Source: Nymphaea colorata
Lineage: Eukaryota; Streptophyta; Magnoliopsida; Nymphaeales; Nymphaeaceae
Assembly: GCF_008831285.2 (NCBI RefSeq)
Contig: NW_022204507.1
Location: 4,360,174 to 4,424,173, forward strand
DNA: 64,000 nt
Direction of reading: 5' to 3'
Each line of letters begins with the position of its first letter. Within the stretch, counting starts at the first letter, position 1. Under the pieces are notes generated by a model that saw only the letters and a program-made list of their open reading frames with translations, did not search any database and was not told the origin of the DNA. A program made the translations under genes and the position numbers. This document shows positions 24,603-37,749 of the stretch, one piece after another.

Positions 24603-24787
24603 CAGGGGCAGAGAAAAGGAGAGGCCCGCACGGGCCCTGGCTCTACCTAAAAAAAAAATTACATGAAAAATTTTATAAAATTTCACTTGTCTTATATAAA
24701 AATTTTGCAAAATGATATTTCGGCCCCCGTCAAAATTTAAAGACTTTAATTCCGCTCTCTTCCTGAAAATTTCAGGCTCCGCCCCTG
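24603..24787. mobile_element. hAT-type MITE with 8-bp target duplication
   Basis: 185-bp element starting CAGGGGCAGAG and ending CTCCGCCCCTG, which form terminal inverted repeats. It is flanked by ATGGTGAT (24595-24602) and ATGGAGAT (24788-24795), an 8-bp target duplication with one mismatch. The CAGGGGCGGAGCC terminus and the 8-bp duplication are characteristic of non-autonomous hAT elements. There is no coding capacity. Confidence 0.85.
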
Positions 24788-25496
24788 ATGGAGATCACCA
24801 TGTACACTTTAATCTCACATTATCATGTGTCTTGGCTTGTAACTTGCTTCGAATTATATAGAAACTTAAGTTGTAGGGGAAAGATGGAGATTGACCATAT
24901 CAAAAGGTGTCAATTTTATACTTGGTCATTATATATTGTATTAAAATTATTGCGAACATCACCACTATTCCTCATCAAGAAGATTTTTAACTTAATCATG
25001 CTGAAAATTCTTATCCTCATTTTCCTGGTATACTAATAAAAAGGGGTTAGCTCAACAAGAACGAAGAGGGGCTAGATGGCGACTAGTTTCTATTTCAAAT
25101 TTGTGGGGCTCCAACTCTCTATGTTGTAAAAGGGACGGTACCAAAATGCAAGTTGAAATGCGGCTGGAGCATTCGGATGAAGGTTTCAGCTTTTTACCTA
25201 GCTTTGGAAACCCCGCTCACCTGAACAGAGTATGCGATACAAAATATGGTATATATATATATATATATATCCATGTAAGAAATCAGAATTCATCAGATTT
25301 AAATAAGAAACTCCGTCTTATTGGATTCAAATTCAGTTTTAAATAAAAATTATTATAGTCGGTCCACCAAAATTATTAGAAGAATTTGTTCTCTCTATCT
25401 TCTACCAAAAGTCCACCAAAAGGCGCACGCAGTGAACACGAAGGAAAGCAAGTTCTGTATGCCACTGTGTGTATATCACGAGCGTACAATAGATGT

Positions 25497-26140
25497 GGAC
25501 CCTACTATCAATATGCATATTTACTTTAATGTTCAAACATTATTGCATATGCACAATTTTGAATATTTTTAATCATGTCCTTATCTCACACCTCTATAAT
25601 TGTCTTATACCTCTGTCATTAGTTCACACTTCTGTCATTTTCTCATACATATTATCTCATATCATTCATTATCATACTCATGTCGTTATCTCATACTGAT
25701 TATCTCATACCTTCTTCATTATTGTGAACCCATAACATCTCATACCTTTGTCATTATTAAAGTCATGTTATTATCTCATACTTGTTACCTCATAGTCTAA
25801 TCCTTATCTCATACCCGTAGCATCTAAGATAATGATAGGGAGTGGCATGAGATAATGGTTGGGATATGTGATAATGAAATAATGTTTGGGGTATGAGATA
25901 ACGGCAGGACTATGAGATAATGAGTACGAGATAATATAATAGAGGTATGAGATAATGTGTATGAAATAACAGAAAAAAGTATAAGCATATGTATGAGATA
26001 ATGCTAAACAGAGGTATGAGATAATGTGTACACAGAACAAAAGACATATGAGATAATGAAAGATGTACGAGATAATGCTATGAGCGGAATAAATAAAACG
26101 AAGACGCCTTTTTACATTTCAGGGAGGTATATTAGTTATA
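25497..26140 (-). repeat. Minisatellite-bearing element, inverted and folded-back copy
   Basis: The left edge (CTACTATCAATATGCATATT) is the reverse complement of the right edge of the copy at 16973-17460. The right edge (about 26095-26130, GGAGGTATATTAGTTATA) is the reverse complement of that copy's left edge. Inside, 25565-25815 has the units as TTATCTCATAC and 25835-26080 has them as GTATGAGATAAT, so the array reverses direction in the middle and can fold back on itself. Confidence 0.75.
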
Positions 26141-26506
26141 GCGATATGCATAGACTCACAAGCTTTACCTTTATCGAATCTCAAATTTTTTCTTTCATTT
26201 TTCTTTTTTTGTCATTAAAAAAGTTTTTTCTTCTATTAATCATGAACTTTTTTTTCATTATTAAACTGATTTATGAAAAAATCATACATAAAATGGTGTA
26301 TATAACCAACATCAGACAAGAAGTACGTCTATTGTTTGATTTCCATTGGTATTACTTTTCTAGTGGCATTGAGGGCTGGGTTAAAGAACAATATTATTGG
26401 GTTGTCCCCTTTCCCTTGCTCTGCCATATATATATATAAGCACTCCACAATGCAATATCACATGGGATGGTAAGTTTAATCACACATGTATTGGGAGGGG
26501 GACAGA

Positions 26507-26524
26507 GAGAGAGAGAGAGAGAGT
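26507..26524. repeat. (GA)n microsatellite
   Basis: GA run followed shortly by a 16-base A run. Confidence 0.85.
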
Positions 26525-26673
26525 CTTTCCTTACAAAAAAAAAAAAAAAACTCTGTCAAACGTTTTGCTTACCTGGTTTGAGCCATCCATTCTGATGGCT
26601 CATGTTCTTTGTTTAAAAAAAATTAAAAAAAAGAAACATTAGGGAAAGAGGCCTCTAGCTAGCATACTGTATC

Positions 26674-27125
26674 TCACCGGCAAAGCAGAGGAAAAATTTC
26701 TCTCATTCTCAACTTCATGGCATTAACTGGAATGAACTTAAAGATGTTCCCTAAAGATATCGAAAAATCAGTAATATGAACAGCATTTCCCTTCCTAGGA
26801 ATCAATTCTATACAATTCCGACCAATACTCCTGACCATCCTCCCTTTTTCAAAAAAATGTCTTATGACACAAGATACCTTTGCCTCCATAATATCCTACA
26901 ATTGTTGAAAGAAATATTTGGTAATCCATCAGAGCACGGGGCAACAATAGATTTTGCCTCGGAAGCAGGCCACCAAATTATTGCATCTGATATTGGGTTG
27001 AAGAAAAAGAATTATCCTCCTCTGAGACACTTTCTCCTTGCAAATGACTATCTAAAGCCAACCATAGGAAGATCTCTTAAAATTTGCAAAGCATGCATCT
27101 TGAGTTTGATCCAACTTATAGAAGT
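26674..27125 (-). pseudogene. LINE reverse transcriptase N-terminal fragment
   Basis: The reverse strand encodes VAPCSDGLPNISFNNC, matching the K-A-P-G-P-D-G-F entry block of L1-type RT. After a frame change near 26889, it encodes CIELIPRKGNAVHITDF and SISLGNIFKFI, matching the L-I-P-K and R-P-I-S-L-x-N-x-x-Y-K blocks. The order and spacing fit plant LINE RT. The piece ends after these blocks with no YADD core seen. It lies in the same strand orientation as the fragment at 6968-7225 but covers a different part of the protein. Confidence 0.75.
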
Positions 27126-27129
27126 AACC

Positions 27130-28738
27130 TGATCATTCTCACAGGAGAAAGAATTATGGGGTGTACAGTTGTAAATTTGTATAGGTTTTCTTTTTCTTTG
27201 CCAAAATGTTACCTTTAATAAATTATATAATTAATTAATTTCTTTCTTTATACAAAGGTATTATATTAGGGTAATTAGTTTGTCTTAAGTTTGTAACAGA
27301 TTATGCCTGTACTGAAAAATTGAAAGAAAAAAAGTAAAGCAATATTTGGAATTGATTTCAACTAAAATTATTAGACATATACATGACAATACCTAACATC
27401 CAAGAGACAAAGCACAGTTGGTTGGGCTGGCAGGCACATTAACAACATGCTGTTTGCTCAAATCTTTTTGGCAGCTACTCCCTGAACTTCAAAGGGCGGC
27501 ATTGTAGGTTTACCTAAATCATGAAGCAACCTTAGACCTCGGGGACGTGCAGGGGGAAGGGGACCCGCCTTCTTTATGTGGCTTCTACATAGCCTAACAT
27601 TAGACTTGACAAACCCATGTTTGCTAATTTTCTTTGCAACTACTAAAATTCTTTTTTGTAAATTAGAGACTTCAATATTTGAAAATCATAGACATGAAAG
27701 TGAACAATATTGTTTCACATCAGCTGCTAAATATTCTTGCTAAATTGATTTTTCCTTTTATTTTTCCTTCTTGTTTGAGGTTATGTGAAGTGATTAATAA
27801 CTCAAATAAGAGTTGGATGTTAAACCTTAGACTGATGGTATAAGCAATTATAAGAATTAATTGGCCCAAATTGCCAAGTGATTGGCGCAAACAGATTCAA
27901 GTCCATATCCAACTCAAGAATGCACATGTCAACTTTTAACTGTTTTAACATAAGAATTTAAAATAATCTTTTATTTTTAATTAATTTCTATGCATTTTCT
28001 AATTTTGCAATGACTATAATAATATTTTTTGCAGATTCACAACCGATTCAACTAAATCAGTCATGAACCATTTGCATCCTTGCCGATTCAATTAATAAAC
28101 CATTTTTTTACAACACTAGTTCATAGGGAGGGACGGAGAGAGAGAGAGACTTCCAGATTGTTGGATATTCTATCAAATTTTTGATGGAACACCCCATGGT
28201 CCAGAAAGGACAATTTAATTTATTCCATAAATTTGAACATAGTAAATTACAAGTAAACATCAAAATTTTACCAAAGCATATGCCGTTTAAAATTTTGAGA
28301 TCCACTCTCTAAAATTAATTACTTTCCTGTATTTTTTCCAAGGTATCATCTTTTAGTGCTTCACCTTTTTAACTATACAATCAAAAGGTTGGGAGACTAT
28401 CCTTCTAGTAGGATTGGACAGGAACCACTAGATCCTCATTTTATCAGTAGCTCATTTTCATCATCTTATTGAGTAAATCTCATTTTTAATCCTCCTATTG
28501 ATTCTTTGGAAGCTATTTCAAAATAAGATTAATGTACTTCTTGTTGTAGAGAAGATCGTGTCATTATGTAGATGTTTAATTGTTGGATTTAAATAGCATC
28601 CAACAATTAAATAGCAGCAACTTTTTTGGAATTGCTTAGTTTAAATAGCATATCTGACCACTTCACATTTCATAGGACAAAAACACAGTTTTTTTTCCCT
28701 TTCACAAATTGCCTAATCGAATAATTGCAATGAGAAAT
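27130..28738. other. Spacer without recognised features
   Basis: AT-rich DNA between the LINE fragment and copy B. No frame with recognisable motifs, and no terminal repeats were seen. Confidence 0.5.
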
Positions 28739-29779
28739 ATGCATGGGATAAATAAGCAAAAATTTAGACATATGAAACCATCAATCTAGTGGCCTACTTT
28801 GAGCAATATTTATTTCAAACACTTAACTGCCAAAGTACATGTGCCATATCATCAAGAAAACTAAAGATGTAACAAATGTATATTTTTTGAAGCAAAATCT
28901 TTTAAAGACATAGCACACAAAAATAATCTTCCAACATCCATGACTTTATAACTGTTAGATGTTATGACAAACTATTAATAACAAACCTCTAAGACTACAT
29001 ATAAAATCAAGTCAACAAAGCCAAAACTTAAAACACAATTAGAAGACAAAATTTTTCATAGTTATTAAAACTTTTGACATATCTTGTACCAGTTTGGCAT
29101 CATCAAACCATCTCAGCAATGTAGCAGCTGCATTGCCAACTATTCTATTTGCAGTCACCTGAAAAGGGAAAATGGGGTGAGAATTTGAAAAAGTTATCAG
29201 TACAATGTTAACATTTGCTTTATTGCATATTATATGAAGCAATCCCAAAGTCATCTTACATCACTACTGCACGAAGTGAAGTGACTCAAAATGCACAGTT
29301 TCAATATTATACATATAGGTGACGAAACATTTAATACTACCAAATATTCATTGCAACAATTTCCGTAAACATCTGTGCATATGCATGCAATTATTATTAT
29401 TACGGACATGCTTATAATCACATTTTAGTTTTACTTACCAATGAACTGTAGGCACACAAAAATAACAAATTGGACAACTCTTGTATTTTTATACGACATT
29501 TATTTAGTCCCCAATAATAAAACAACAACAACAATATCTCAAGTTGTATGCTTGTACTAGACGTATGAATCTATAATTATTCATAAATTGATATAGGAAC
29601 AACCGTATATTTGTCAAAGTGCTTTACTTGGCCATTGTTTGTTGTTTTCTTGTCTTCCATGAGATTATATAATTGTGTAGATAGGTGAGATATTCTTGAG
29701 TTCAACTTCAGATATCCTAGCTAATTTGCTCCAAAGAACACTTGTAGATTAAGATTATGTATTTTTGAAATATGTCCTC

Positions 29780-30800
29780 AATTATCTTGAGTGGAATTTT
29801 TTATGAAGAAACAAGTTTTATTATTTCATATGCCATGTCCATCTTTGGTGAACAAAATGCATTTTAAACATCCAATGGTACTCTTGCATAAAGTAGCATC
29901 TTGAAGTACTTCACTTCGATATTTGGACAATTTTATTTTAGGAGCAGTAGGAGCATTGGTAGGATTTTCTCAACTAAAGCAATTCTTTTGATAGGATTTT
30001 CTCAACTAACGCAATTCTTTGCGAGAAGATCTTTTATATATTTCCTTTGTGACAACACAATGCAAATATTATCCTAAGTTAATTCAATGCTTGAAAGGAA
30101 AGTTAGGGTGCACAAATCGTTGATGGAAAATTCTTGAGAAAAGCTTTTAGTAAGATTTTTTGTAGCATTCTTGCTGCTACTTGTGACTAGGATATTAACT
30201 ACATAATCCAATGCTAGTCATTCCTATATATTTTTTTAAGTAAACTAAATATTGATGAATCAAACTTACATTCTTCAAAATCGTGACCAAGTAAATAGCC
30301 TTAGAATCTATCTAACCATGCCGGAGCCATGTCCTTTAAATCATACAAGGCTTTCTTGAAGTTGTGTAAGGAATGTGGCTGCCTTGGGTCAACATGCCCA
30401 GTGGTTGCATCATGCAAACATCCCCTTTTAACTTTCCATATAAAAAACGCATGATTGATACTACACAAGTGTGTAGGCTATCTTTTATTTAGAGTAGACA
30501 ACAATTCTTAGTGAGATTGGTTAGTAACAAGATTAAATGGCTCAATGTACTTTATCCCCACTTGCAAATGACACCCTTAGTGACTAACCCAACTTCCAAT
30601 CTAGTTATAGAGCTATCTACATGTCTCCTTATTTTATAAATCCACTTGCACTCTGATGATGTTTGAAATATTCCCTGGTGGTACAAGTGACCATATTTTT
30701 TTTGGACAACTACATCCATTTTTTGTCGCATAGCTTGTTGCTATTCAACATAATGACTTGACTGGAAAAAGTCTATTGGTTCATATGGGTCCAAGATTAG
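29780..30800 (-). pseudogene. Ty1/copia reverse transcriptase remnant (copy B)
   Basis: Fuller version of the remnant at 236-850. On the reverse strand the sequence shows, in order: the RT entry block; KKALYDLKDMAPAW (about 30320-30370), matching K-K-A-L-Y-G-L-K-Q-A-P-R-A-W; then ALDYVVNILVTSSS (about 30175-30215), where the catalytic YVDD reads YVVN; then FSINDLCTLTF and LSQRKYIKDLLAKN, the blocks that follow YVDD. The missing catalytic Asp pair and several stops show it is inactive. Positions 28867-30235 are absent from copy A. Confidence 0.8.
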
Positions 30801-30809
30801 AATGAGTTG

Positions 30810-32960
30810 ATTCTCAATATCTTGGATTACAATCTGAAATAAACGAGGGTTTAGTGTAACATTGAGATATTGTGTGATCATATGGTGTATACAACTAGGC
30901 TCAATAGTAGAAAATAATGAAGTGGGAGAATTTAGGTCTAATATAAATTAATGCCCACCTTAGATTGAGATTGAAGGCTCGGACTTTGGGTTATAGGAAC
31001 TATAGTGGTAGAGTGTGGCTATCGTTTTGAGGAGAACTGTGGCTATTAACTTGAGAAGAAGACCATATAGGATCATATTGCTTGGTTTTACTTGTGGTTA
31101 TCGAGGATGAAAAATAGGAAAAACAAGGAATTATGGTGGTTGGATGTCACTGGTTGGGATGTATATTTCTATTGTCCATGGATACGTTTGATCACCTACC
31201 TCCTACACATTGATCGGAAGCTTGTATTAAACTCCTTAGACTTTTTAATCTTCCTTGTCATTTGGTGTTTTGTTACATTAGTAATATTACTTTGTATCTT
31301 CAAGTAAGAGATAAGTCCTTCCATGAGGCTTTCTAGGATGAATTCAGCCATTTTTCAATGTTTGTTTGACCAATGGCCAAGCAAATGCTGGCAAAAAAAT
31401 GAACATCTTACGTTACATGACCATGCAATTACTCTTAGAATCTCAAAATCATGAATCCCTCTAGCAAAGGGGAACCAAACCATGGCCTCAATTATATTGT
31501 GATATCTGAAATCACTAAACCACTCCCCTCAAAAGCAGGGTATCAAAAAGTCTCTGGTGATAGAGGCATCCCAACATCGCAATCCTATGAATCTGACATA
31601 TTTTGATGCCCTTATCTCCCCCATTTTCCTTACCACATAAAAATGTATAAGCCCTATACCAACATGCATGATGCAGAGGAAGATGGCAATCCTTTTCCAT
31701 GGGGTGAAGTCTGGAGGTAGGGGCATTTTGATTGCAGAAATTCGTGAATGTAGCAGACAGATGAGGCTGATTTAGTTGATTGAAATACATTGTTTCTTTA
31801 CGTAGAAGCAAATGAAAGGTTATTCGTCATCATGAATTGCCAAAAAGGTACAACATTCTAGAGCGTAGTTCAATATAACTAATGAGAATTTGGAGAATAG
31901 CCTATCCTATAATGGCGGTGAACCATATTTTCCTTTTCCTTTTTTACCTTTCATGATTTATCTTTTCAGCATCATGTTTTCTCCTATAGGAATTAGCCAC
32001 TATGGTTGCAATGAGGCCGGATTGAGGTAAAAAAAATTGCAAGGTGTATTATTGCCAAAAAATCATGATAGCATGTGCTTAATATTAGTTACATTAATGG
32101 TGGTGACTAAAGGCTGCTACTATAGAGTTCTTGTGAAAAGTTGAGTGGTGATATGTGGAAAATAAAATGCTATGCTCTGATTTGTCTACTGCCCAAGGCA
32201 GAGGGTGATTTATAATTTTTGTTTATTCCTTGACTAGCATTATATCTATACTCATATTGATGTTTTCTGCTTGAGTTTTCTCATGTTTCACAAAAAATGG
32301 CTTTGGTCACCATTTTGAAATGTGTGAACTGATATCATAGAAATGGCTATGCAACTTTGCATAAATTCAAATGTGATTAACATCTTGTATAATATGTAAG
32401 GCCTACATTGTGTACACTAATTTCTCAAATACCATCATCTTCCAACATCACTCTTATGCTTGAAATAAATACTTTAGTTACCAAGAGAAGCTCAAATACT
32501 TTCTCTGGTTGCACAACCCATTTCCCTCATGCTGAGTATTCATGTAAATTGATTGATCATTTGACGCAGCATATAAGTGAATTACCATTGTTTTAAAATA
32601 TGTATTACGTATACAGAAAAGTAAGCAAAAAAAAAGATGCAAGTTTTTGCCTTCACCTTACTACTTATTCTCATTTCTTGGTTTCATGTTTGTGTGAGGT
32701 TTGTAACCAACCTTCAAATTGTGGTAATATTGCCAAGTTACATGGGCATTACAGGTCATTATGGAGAGTTGCTAAAGCAAGGAGCTCCTCTAATTTCAGG
32801 AACCATCAAGAAAAAGAATTTGTGAAAGGGAATAAACTGGGATGGAAAAAAGTTATAATACTCTCAACTTGCCCTATCATTAATGCCTATTTTTAGTTGT
32901 AACAACTATATATTTTGGAGTATTAAAGGAGCAGACAAGTCAACCAAAAAAATACTGGTG
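30810..32960. other. Decayed repeat DNA without a recognised gene
   Basis: Counterpart of 860-3500. Frames on both strands are broken differently in the two copies, which argues against a conserved protein. Confidence 0.5.
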
Positions 32961-32969
32961 CTAAAAAAG

Positions 32970-35621
32970 GATGCGAAGGCATTTTTGGTATTATAGTAGG
33001 TTGTGTCTGATGTGATTTTTCCAACTATTGTTAGTGCTACAAAGTCCAAAGACCCTTCGCTACTTTTGAAACTTCATGAGGATGAAAAGATTAACCACAA
33101 AATTTAAACTTTATGAAGAGAGTCTAGAAGCTTGACAAGAAAATGGTGAGTTCAAAATTTTTTAGGCCAGACCATTTATTATTATGAAACAAATGAAGAC
33201 TTTTGGTGAGGTTATAAATGAGCAAAAAGGTAGTTGAAAAAGTCTTGAAAAGTCTCCCCTCTAAATCTGATCATGTTCATATTGCAATAGAAGAATCCAA
33301 GGATTTGTCTATGTACTTTATTGATGACTTAAGCGGGTCTCTTCTAGCTCATAAACAACATATAAATAGGTCAACAGCAAAAGCCTTTCAAACTTTATTA
33401 GATATTTCAAAAGAAACGAATGGAAGAAGTGATCAAAAGAACGAAGGAAAAAGTCAAGGACAAGGAGCCTTTAGAGGAACCACTCAAGGGCATGGTAGAG
33501 GAATGAGAAGATCTTATGGTGCTTTTCGAAAGTGTTTTGACATAGCAGGAAGGTAGTTGAGATCAATATTTTAGAGGAAATTAGTTTCATGTTTGCAAGA
33601 AGTTTGTCATATCGAAGCCAAATGTTTTGAAAAGGAGAAGTAGTAAGCTAGTTTTGTTGAACAAAATGAATTTTTTTGTCTTATGTACATCTATGAGTTT
33701 TAAAAGTTGAACATGTAAAATATATATAGTTTGTAGATAGTGGTTATAGTAACCATATGACATGTGGTATTCAAAAATATTCATGAGACTGTAAAGCTTG
33801 ATATGTGGCTTGGAGACAACAAAAAAGTCAGTGTAAATTGCAAATTGAATAGTTAATATCATGATGTGTACTATGTTCTAGGGTCAGCTGAAAATTTATT
33901 TATTGTGGAGCAATTGATCCAAAAGGCCTACACCCTTTTATTTGAAAATGATGCTTGTAAATTTGAAAATGTAAGCAGTATTATTCAAATTAAAAAAATT
34001 GCTTTTAAAATAATCTGGATAGGTGATTGTGCTTTTATTTCCAAGGTTGATCTTAATTGTAAGCTATGACATATGAGTTATAAATGAATCTTTATTGGCT
34101 ATTGTATTGACCTAGCTAAAGGTTATCATCTTGATAATCCTACTACTAAAAAACTAATTATAAGAAGAGATGCCATTTTAATGAAAAATCTTGTTATAAA
34201 TGGGTAAAAGATGAAACCGTGATACTACAAATTGATGAAGTTGACATACAACTAAACCATCTTGATGAAGCAGCATCATAAAAAAAATCAAAAGGAGGAG
34301 ATGAAGATTCAAATTAAAGACCCAACTATGGAAGATATAGAGTGTACACTTGGTGATAACACCCACCCAAGAAAAGCATGTTATGTGTGTCTTTGCTTTT
34401 GCTACAATAGAACTATTTACTTATGATGAAGCATGTGTAGAAAAAAATTGGATAAATGCAGTGAAAAAGATATGCATGTTATTGAAAAGACATGACACAT
34501 GGGAGCTTTCCAATTTGCCACTAATGGGTCTATAGGTTTTATACATGATGCTAAAGAAAAGGTGAAAAAATGTGAAGCAAGATCGATAGCTAGATGTTTT
34601 GTATAAAAATATGACATTAATTTCATTGGAGCTTTTTCACTTGTTGCAAGATTTGAGACAGTAAAGATGGTTTCTTCAGTTGCTGCCCAATTCACATGGA
34701 AAATTTTTCAGTTATTTGAATGAGAGGTACATGTTGACCAACTACCTGTGTATATCATTAAAGGAAATGAAGAAAGGTTTATAAATTATAAAATTGCCTT
34801 CGTACATTAAAAAAAGCCGCTCGTGCATGGTATAGTTGCCTCAAAAAAAAAACTTATCAAAATGGTTTTCAAAGGAGTGATAGTGAACCTGCATATACCT
34901 TTTGAAAAAGTTTAAACTCATGAATTGCAAAAGGTTGCGCAACTCCAATTGATATCAATGAAAAAGTGACTGTGGATGCTATGGATGTTGGAATGACGAA
35001 AGATAATGGAAGGTATTTTTGAAACATTGTTACTCGATGCACATTCAGCCAGATATTGTGTTTTAAATAGGTTTCATCAAGATTTGTGCATCACGCGTCG
35101 GTGCAACACCGTGGTACGGAAAAAAGGGTTCTTCGTTACGTTTGATCAGCCATTAATTATGGAACTTTTTATAGACCTATTCCAAAATTTGCTTTAGTTT
35201 GTCATACCAACATCCATTGGCAAGTTTAAGCGTATGACCCAAAAAGGCAAAGTTCAATAGCCTTATTTTCATTAGAACCAAAATATATTGCTGCTATTAC
35301 TACTACATGCCAAGCAATGTGGATGAGGTGTATTCTAAAAGATTTACATATGGAATAAATAAGTCATACTCAGCTTTATTGTGATCATAAGTCTACCATT
35401 TCTATAGCAAAAAATCTTACCTTCTATAAAAGAACTAAGCAAACAGAGCTGAGATATCATTTCCTCGGAGATGACGTTGAAAAAAGAGAAGTTGTGCTGA
35501 AGCAATGATTTTCCAATGAGAATGTTGCCAACGGTCTTATAAAACCATTATCACCATCAAAATTTGTTGCGTTTAGAAAGCCCGTTGGTGTGCAAACATT
35601 TTTCACATTAAGGGGAAGAAA
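32970..35621 (+). pseudogene. Ty1/copia gag-pol remnant with 3' polypurine tract (copy B)
   Basis: Forward strand, same element as 3510-5190 but extended. Gag: VSDVIFPTIVSATKSKD near 33005-33055, then KVVEKVLKSLPSKSDHV at 33218 onward with AIEESKD and RSTAKAFQTLL. Protease: DSGYSNHMTC at about 33735-33765. RT entry: EACVEKNWINAVKK and HDTWELSNLP at 34420-34520, then LVARFETV near 34640. RNase H: KYIAAITTTCQAMWM at about 35285-35330 and YCDHKST and TELRYHFL further on. The polypurine tract is at 35609-35620. Multiple stops and a truncated RT core disable it. Confidence 0.8.
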
Positions 35622-35960
35622 TGTTAGTTACTCTTCAAGTAGAAATTTATGAGTATCCTATGTGGGTAGCAACTATGGTGATCATGGAAGTTTCAAGGAC
35701 CTGATAGTTTATTATTTTAGGGGACTTTGCGCAGCATGCATCTTCTCCAAAGCATGGTGTTTTTTGGCGGGTCGTTTTTGAGTGGTGTTTCAAGATGGCA
35801 GGGTGAGCCGTGAGGTAGCATTGCTTCCTTTTCTTTCCTTTTTGCTTCTTAAATATATGGAGCATACCTAAAAATAAGTAAAGAGAAAAAAGAAAATAGC
35901 GTTTTTGAGTGGTATTTTTGGGGTATGTTTGTCTAAGTTTCTTTAAACCAACCTTCATCG
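35609..35960 (+). mobile_element. Probable 3' LTR start of the decayed copia
   Basis: The polypurine tract TAAGGGGAAGAA (35609-35620) is followed by TGTTAGTTACTC, the usual TG start of an LTR. No second LTR copy was found upstream of the gag remnant, so the LTR length cannot be fixed. The right end given is a guess. Confidence 0.4.
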
Positions 35961-36406
35961 TGATGCCCTAACACCCAGCATGAATAGCGGTCCAAGAAGG
36001 GAGGAGGTGGAGACCATCAGAAGGGCGCCGTGGACCTTCATTGAAATGTGACCACCTGCAACCTGCTACACTTTGTTATTCTTTCGGATTGTGTGCAATA
36101 TCAGAAAAGGAAAACTCGTGAATTTCTCCGTGGTGGGGGTCAAGTATCTGGAGATTCCGACAGTCATGAATTAAATGGACACTCGTATCTCCGGGAACAA
36201 AGAACAGAGAAAAGTACGAAACAAAAAGCACTACCCACCTGCTTAACAAAGGATGAGGGAGAGGGCTATGCCCAGTGAGGTAATGCCCACGTACAAGGCA
36301 TGGGAGCGGGTGCCGACTACGAAAAGACTGGTGCAAGAAGGGTTGAGGTATGCAAAGCCGATTATCAATTCCCTTTAATCGTGCTGCTTTGGGAAGTAAT
36401 TAGGGA
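35960..36406. other. Unrecognised sequence left of the copia insertion
   Basis: Less AT-rich than its surroundings, with no recognised coding frame. It was continuous with 40977 onward before the copia inserted. Confidence 0.4.
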
Positions 36407-36411
36407 ATTAC

Positions 36412-36751
36412 TCTTAACAAAAATACTATGAAGGCTCTCAAAGTGATTTACTTGGGAGGTGAAAAGTCATGTTTGTTGGGAGATGAAAAGTCATGTTCCT
36501 TGGGAGATGAAAACAGACGTCTGTTGAGAGATGAAAAGTCATGTCTATTGAAAGATGAAAAGTAATGTCTGTTGAAAGATGAAAAGTCATGTTGCTTATT
36601 AGAGACCAATTATGTAACTCCTCTATATAAAAAGTCTCTCCACCAAAGGAATGCAAGTAAGAAATGATAGGGCAGTGGACGTAGTCCTATTGGCTGATCC
36701 ACTTTAAAAATTCACGTCCCTTTAATTATTTATTCATTTTGATTTATTACA
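36412..36751 (+). repeat. 5' LTR of the copia element
   Basis: Contains six exact-length 24-bp tandem units (36451-36594, core GATGAAAAGTCATGTC), a TATA box (CTCTATATAAA, about 36617-36630), and an end in TTATTACA. It is 340 bp against 321 bp for the 3' LTR. The main difference is one 24-bp unit. Confidence 0.9.
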
Positions 36752-36766
36752 CAGTATTAGAGCCAC
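36752..36766 (+). other. Primer binding site of the copia element
   Basis: CAGTATTAGAGCCA directly after the LTR is a decayed match to the initiator-Met tRNA PBS, whose usual form is TGGTATCAGAGC. Confidence 0.65.
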
Positions 36767-36831
36767 TGGTCCTCGTTAGTGCCGCTGTTAGATTCTAAGG
36801 ATTACATCTTGTGTTGTCGTTTTTCATTCTC

Positions 36832-37302
36832 ATGGCAAATCAAGAAGCATCATCAAATACAAGAGTCAACTCTGATATGGGTATGAATTTTCTTGCTTCT
36901 CCTCTTCAGTACCCAAGCAATTTACAGCTTTTCCTCACCATCAAATTAAATATTGAAAATTATCTTATTTAAGTATCTCAATTTACTTCAATCTTGATCT
37001 CATTTGATCTTATGGGATATATTGGTGGAAGCAAACCTGCTCTGTCAATGTTTAGATGTGGAACAACTGAAATTAGTTCAGAATATATTGAATGGCTGAG
37101 AAAGGATCAGTTACTTTTGAGTTGGATTAAGTCCTCTCTATCTGAAGCAATACATACCCAAATTATTGGTTTAAAAACCCCTCTAGAGGTTTGGAGTGCT
37201 CTTAGGCAGTCATATGCTGCTCAATCCAGGGCTCAAATAATGCAGTTAAAATCACAGTTTCAAGATTTGAAAATGGGGTCTAGTTCTATGAATGTTATAT
37301 AA
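36832..37302 (+). pseudogene. Copia gag N-terminal region (UBN2-type)
   Basis: Starts at the ATG at 36832 with a conserved N-terminal part. An in-frame TAA at 36970-36972 replaces the tryptophan that normally follows NYLI. The same frame then continues through DLMGYIGGSKPA, KDQLLLSWIKSSLSE and LEVWSALRQSYAAQSRAQIM, all typical copia gag blocks. It ends in a frame break at about 37300. Gag would form the virus-like particle. Confidence 0.85.
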
Positions 37303-37614
37303 ACAAAGCAAAAACTATTTTTCATCAACTAGCCATTGCTTCCAAACCCATTGATGAAGTTGATTTTGTTCTCCAAATTCTTAGAGGATTGCCAAGTGAA
37401 TATCTTGCTTTTAAAGTTAGTATGGAAACTCGAAAGGACTCTGTCTCTTTGAATGAACTTCATGGGCTTCTTCTCATACAAGAAGCCAATTTAAAAGAAG
37501 ATGATTCTCAAACTTTTGAATCTATTATGCTTGTTGCGAATATTGTCTCAAAACAAGTTTAGAATAAGCAAACCAACTATAGTGGTCATGGTAGAAACAA
37601 CTATCAATCTTGTG

Positions 37615-37656
37615 TGCCAAATATGTGGAAAACTTGGTCATATTGCAAAGTTTTGT
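37615..37656 (+). pseudogene. Copia gag zinc knuckle (CCHC)
   Basis: CQICGKLGHIAKFC has the C-x2-C-x4-H-x4-C spacing of retroelement nucleocapsid knuckles, with all four ligands kept. The frame around it is short, with breaks on both sides. Confidence 0.85.
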
Positions 37657-37749
37657 TGGTCATATACTAACTTCCTTAAAGAAAAAGGGAAACATCTCCT
37701 CAAGCATATCATGCAGTTTCTTTTAGCACTCTGAATCAAGACATTGGAG

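Noticed and set aside
25101-25346. Forward frame of 81 codons across an AT tract
   Set aside because: It crosses a microsatellite and a dispersed repeat fragment and has no recognised motif.
36000-36060. Short peptide EEVETIRRAPWTFIE resembling the start of an R2R3-MYB repeat
   Set aside because: It stops at once, the second Trp and the rest of the repeat are absent, and the match is too short to separate from chance.
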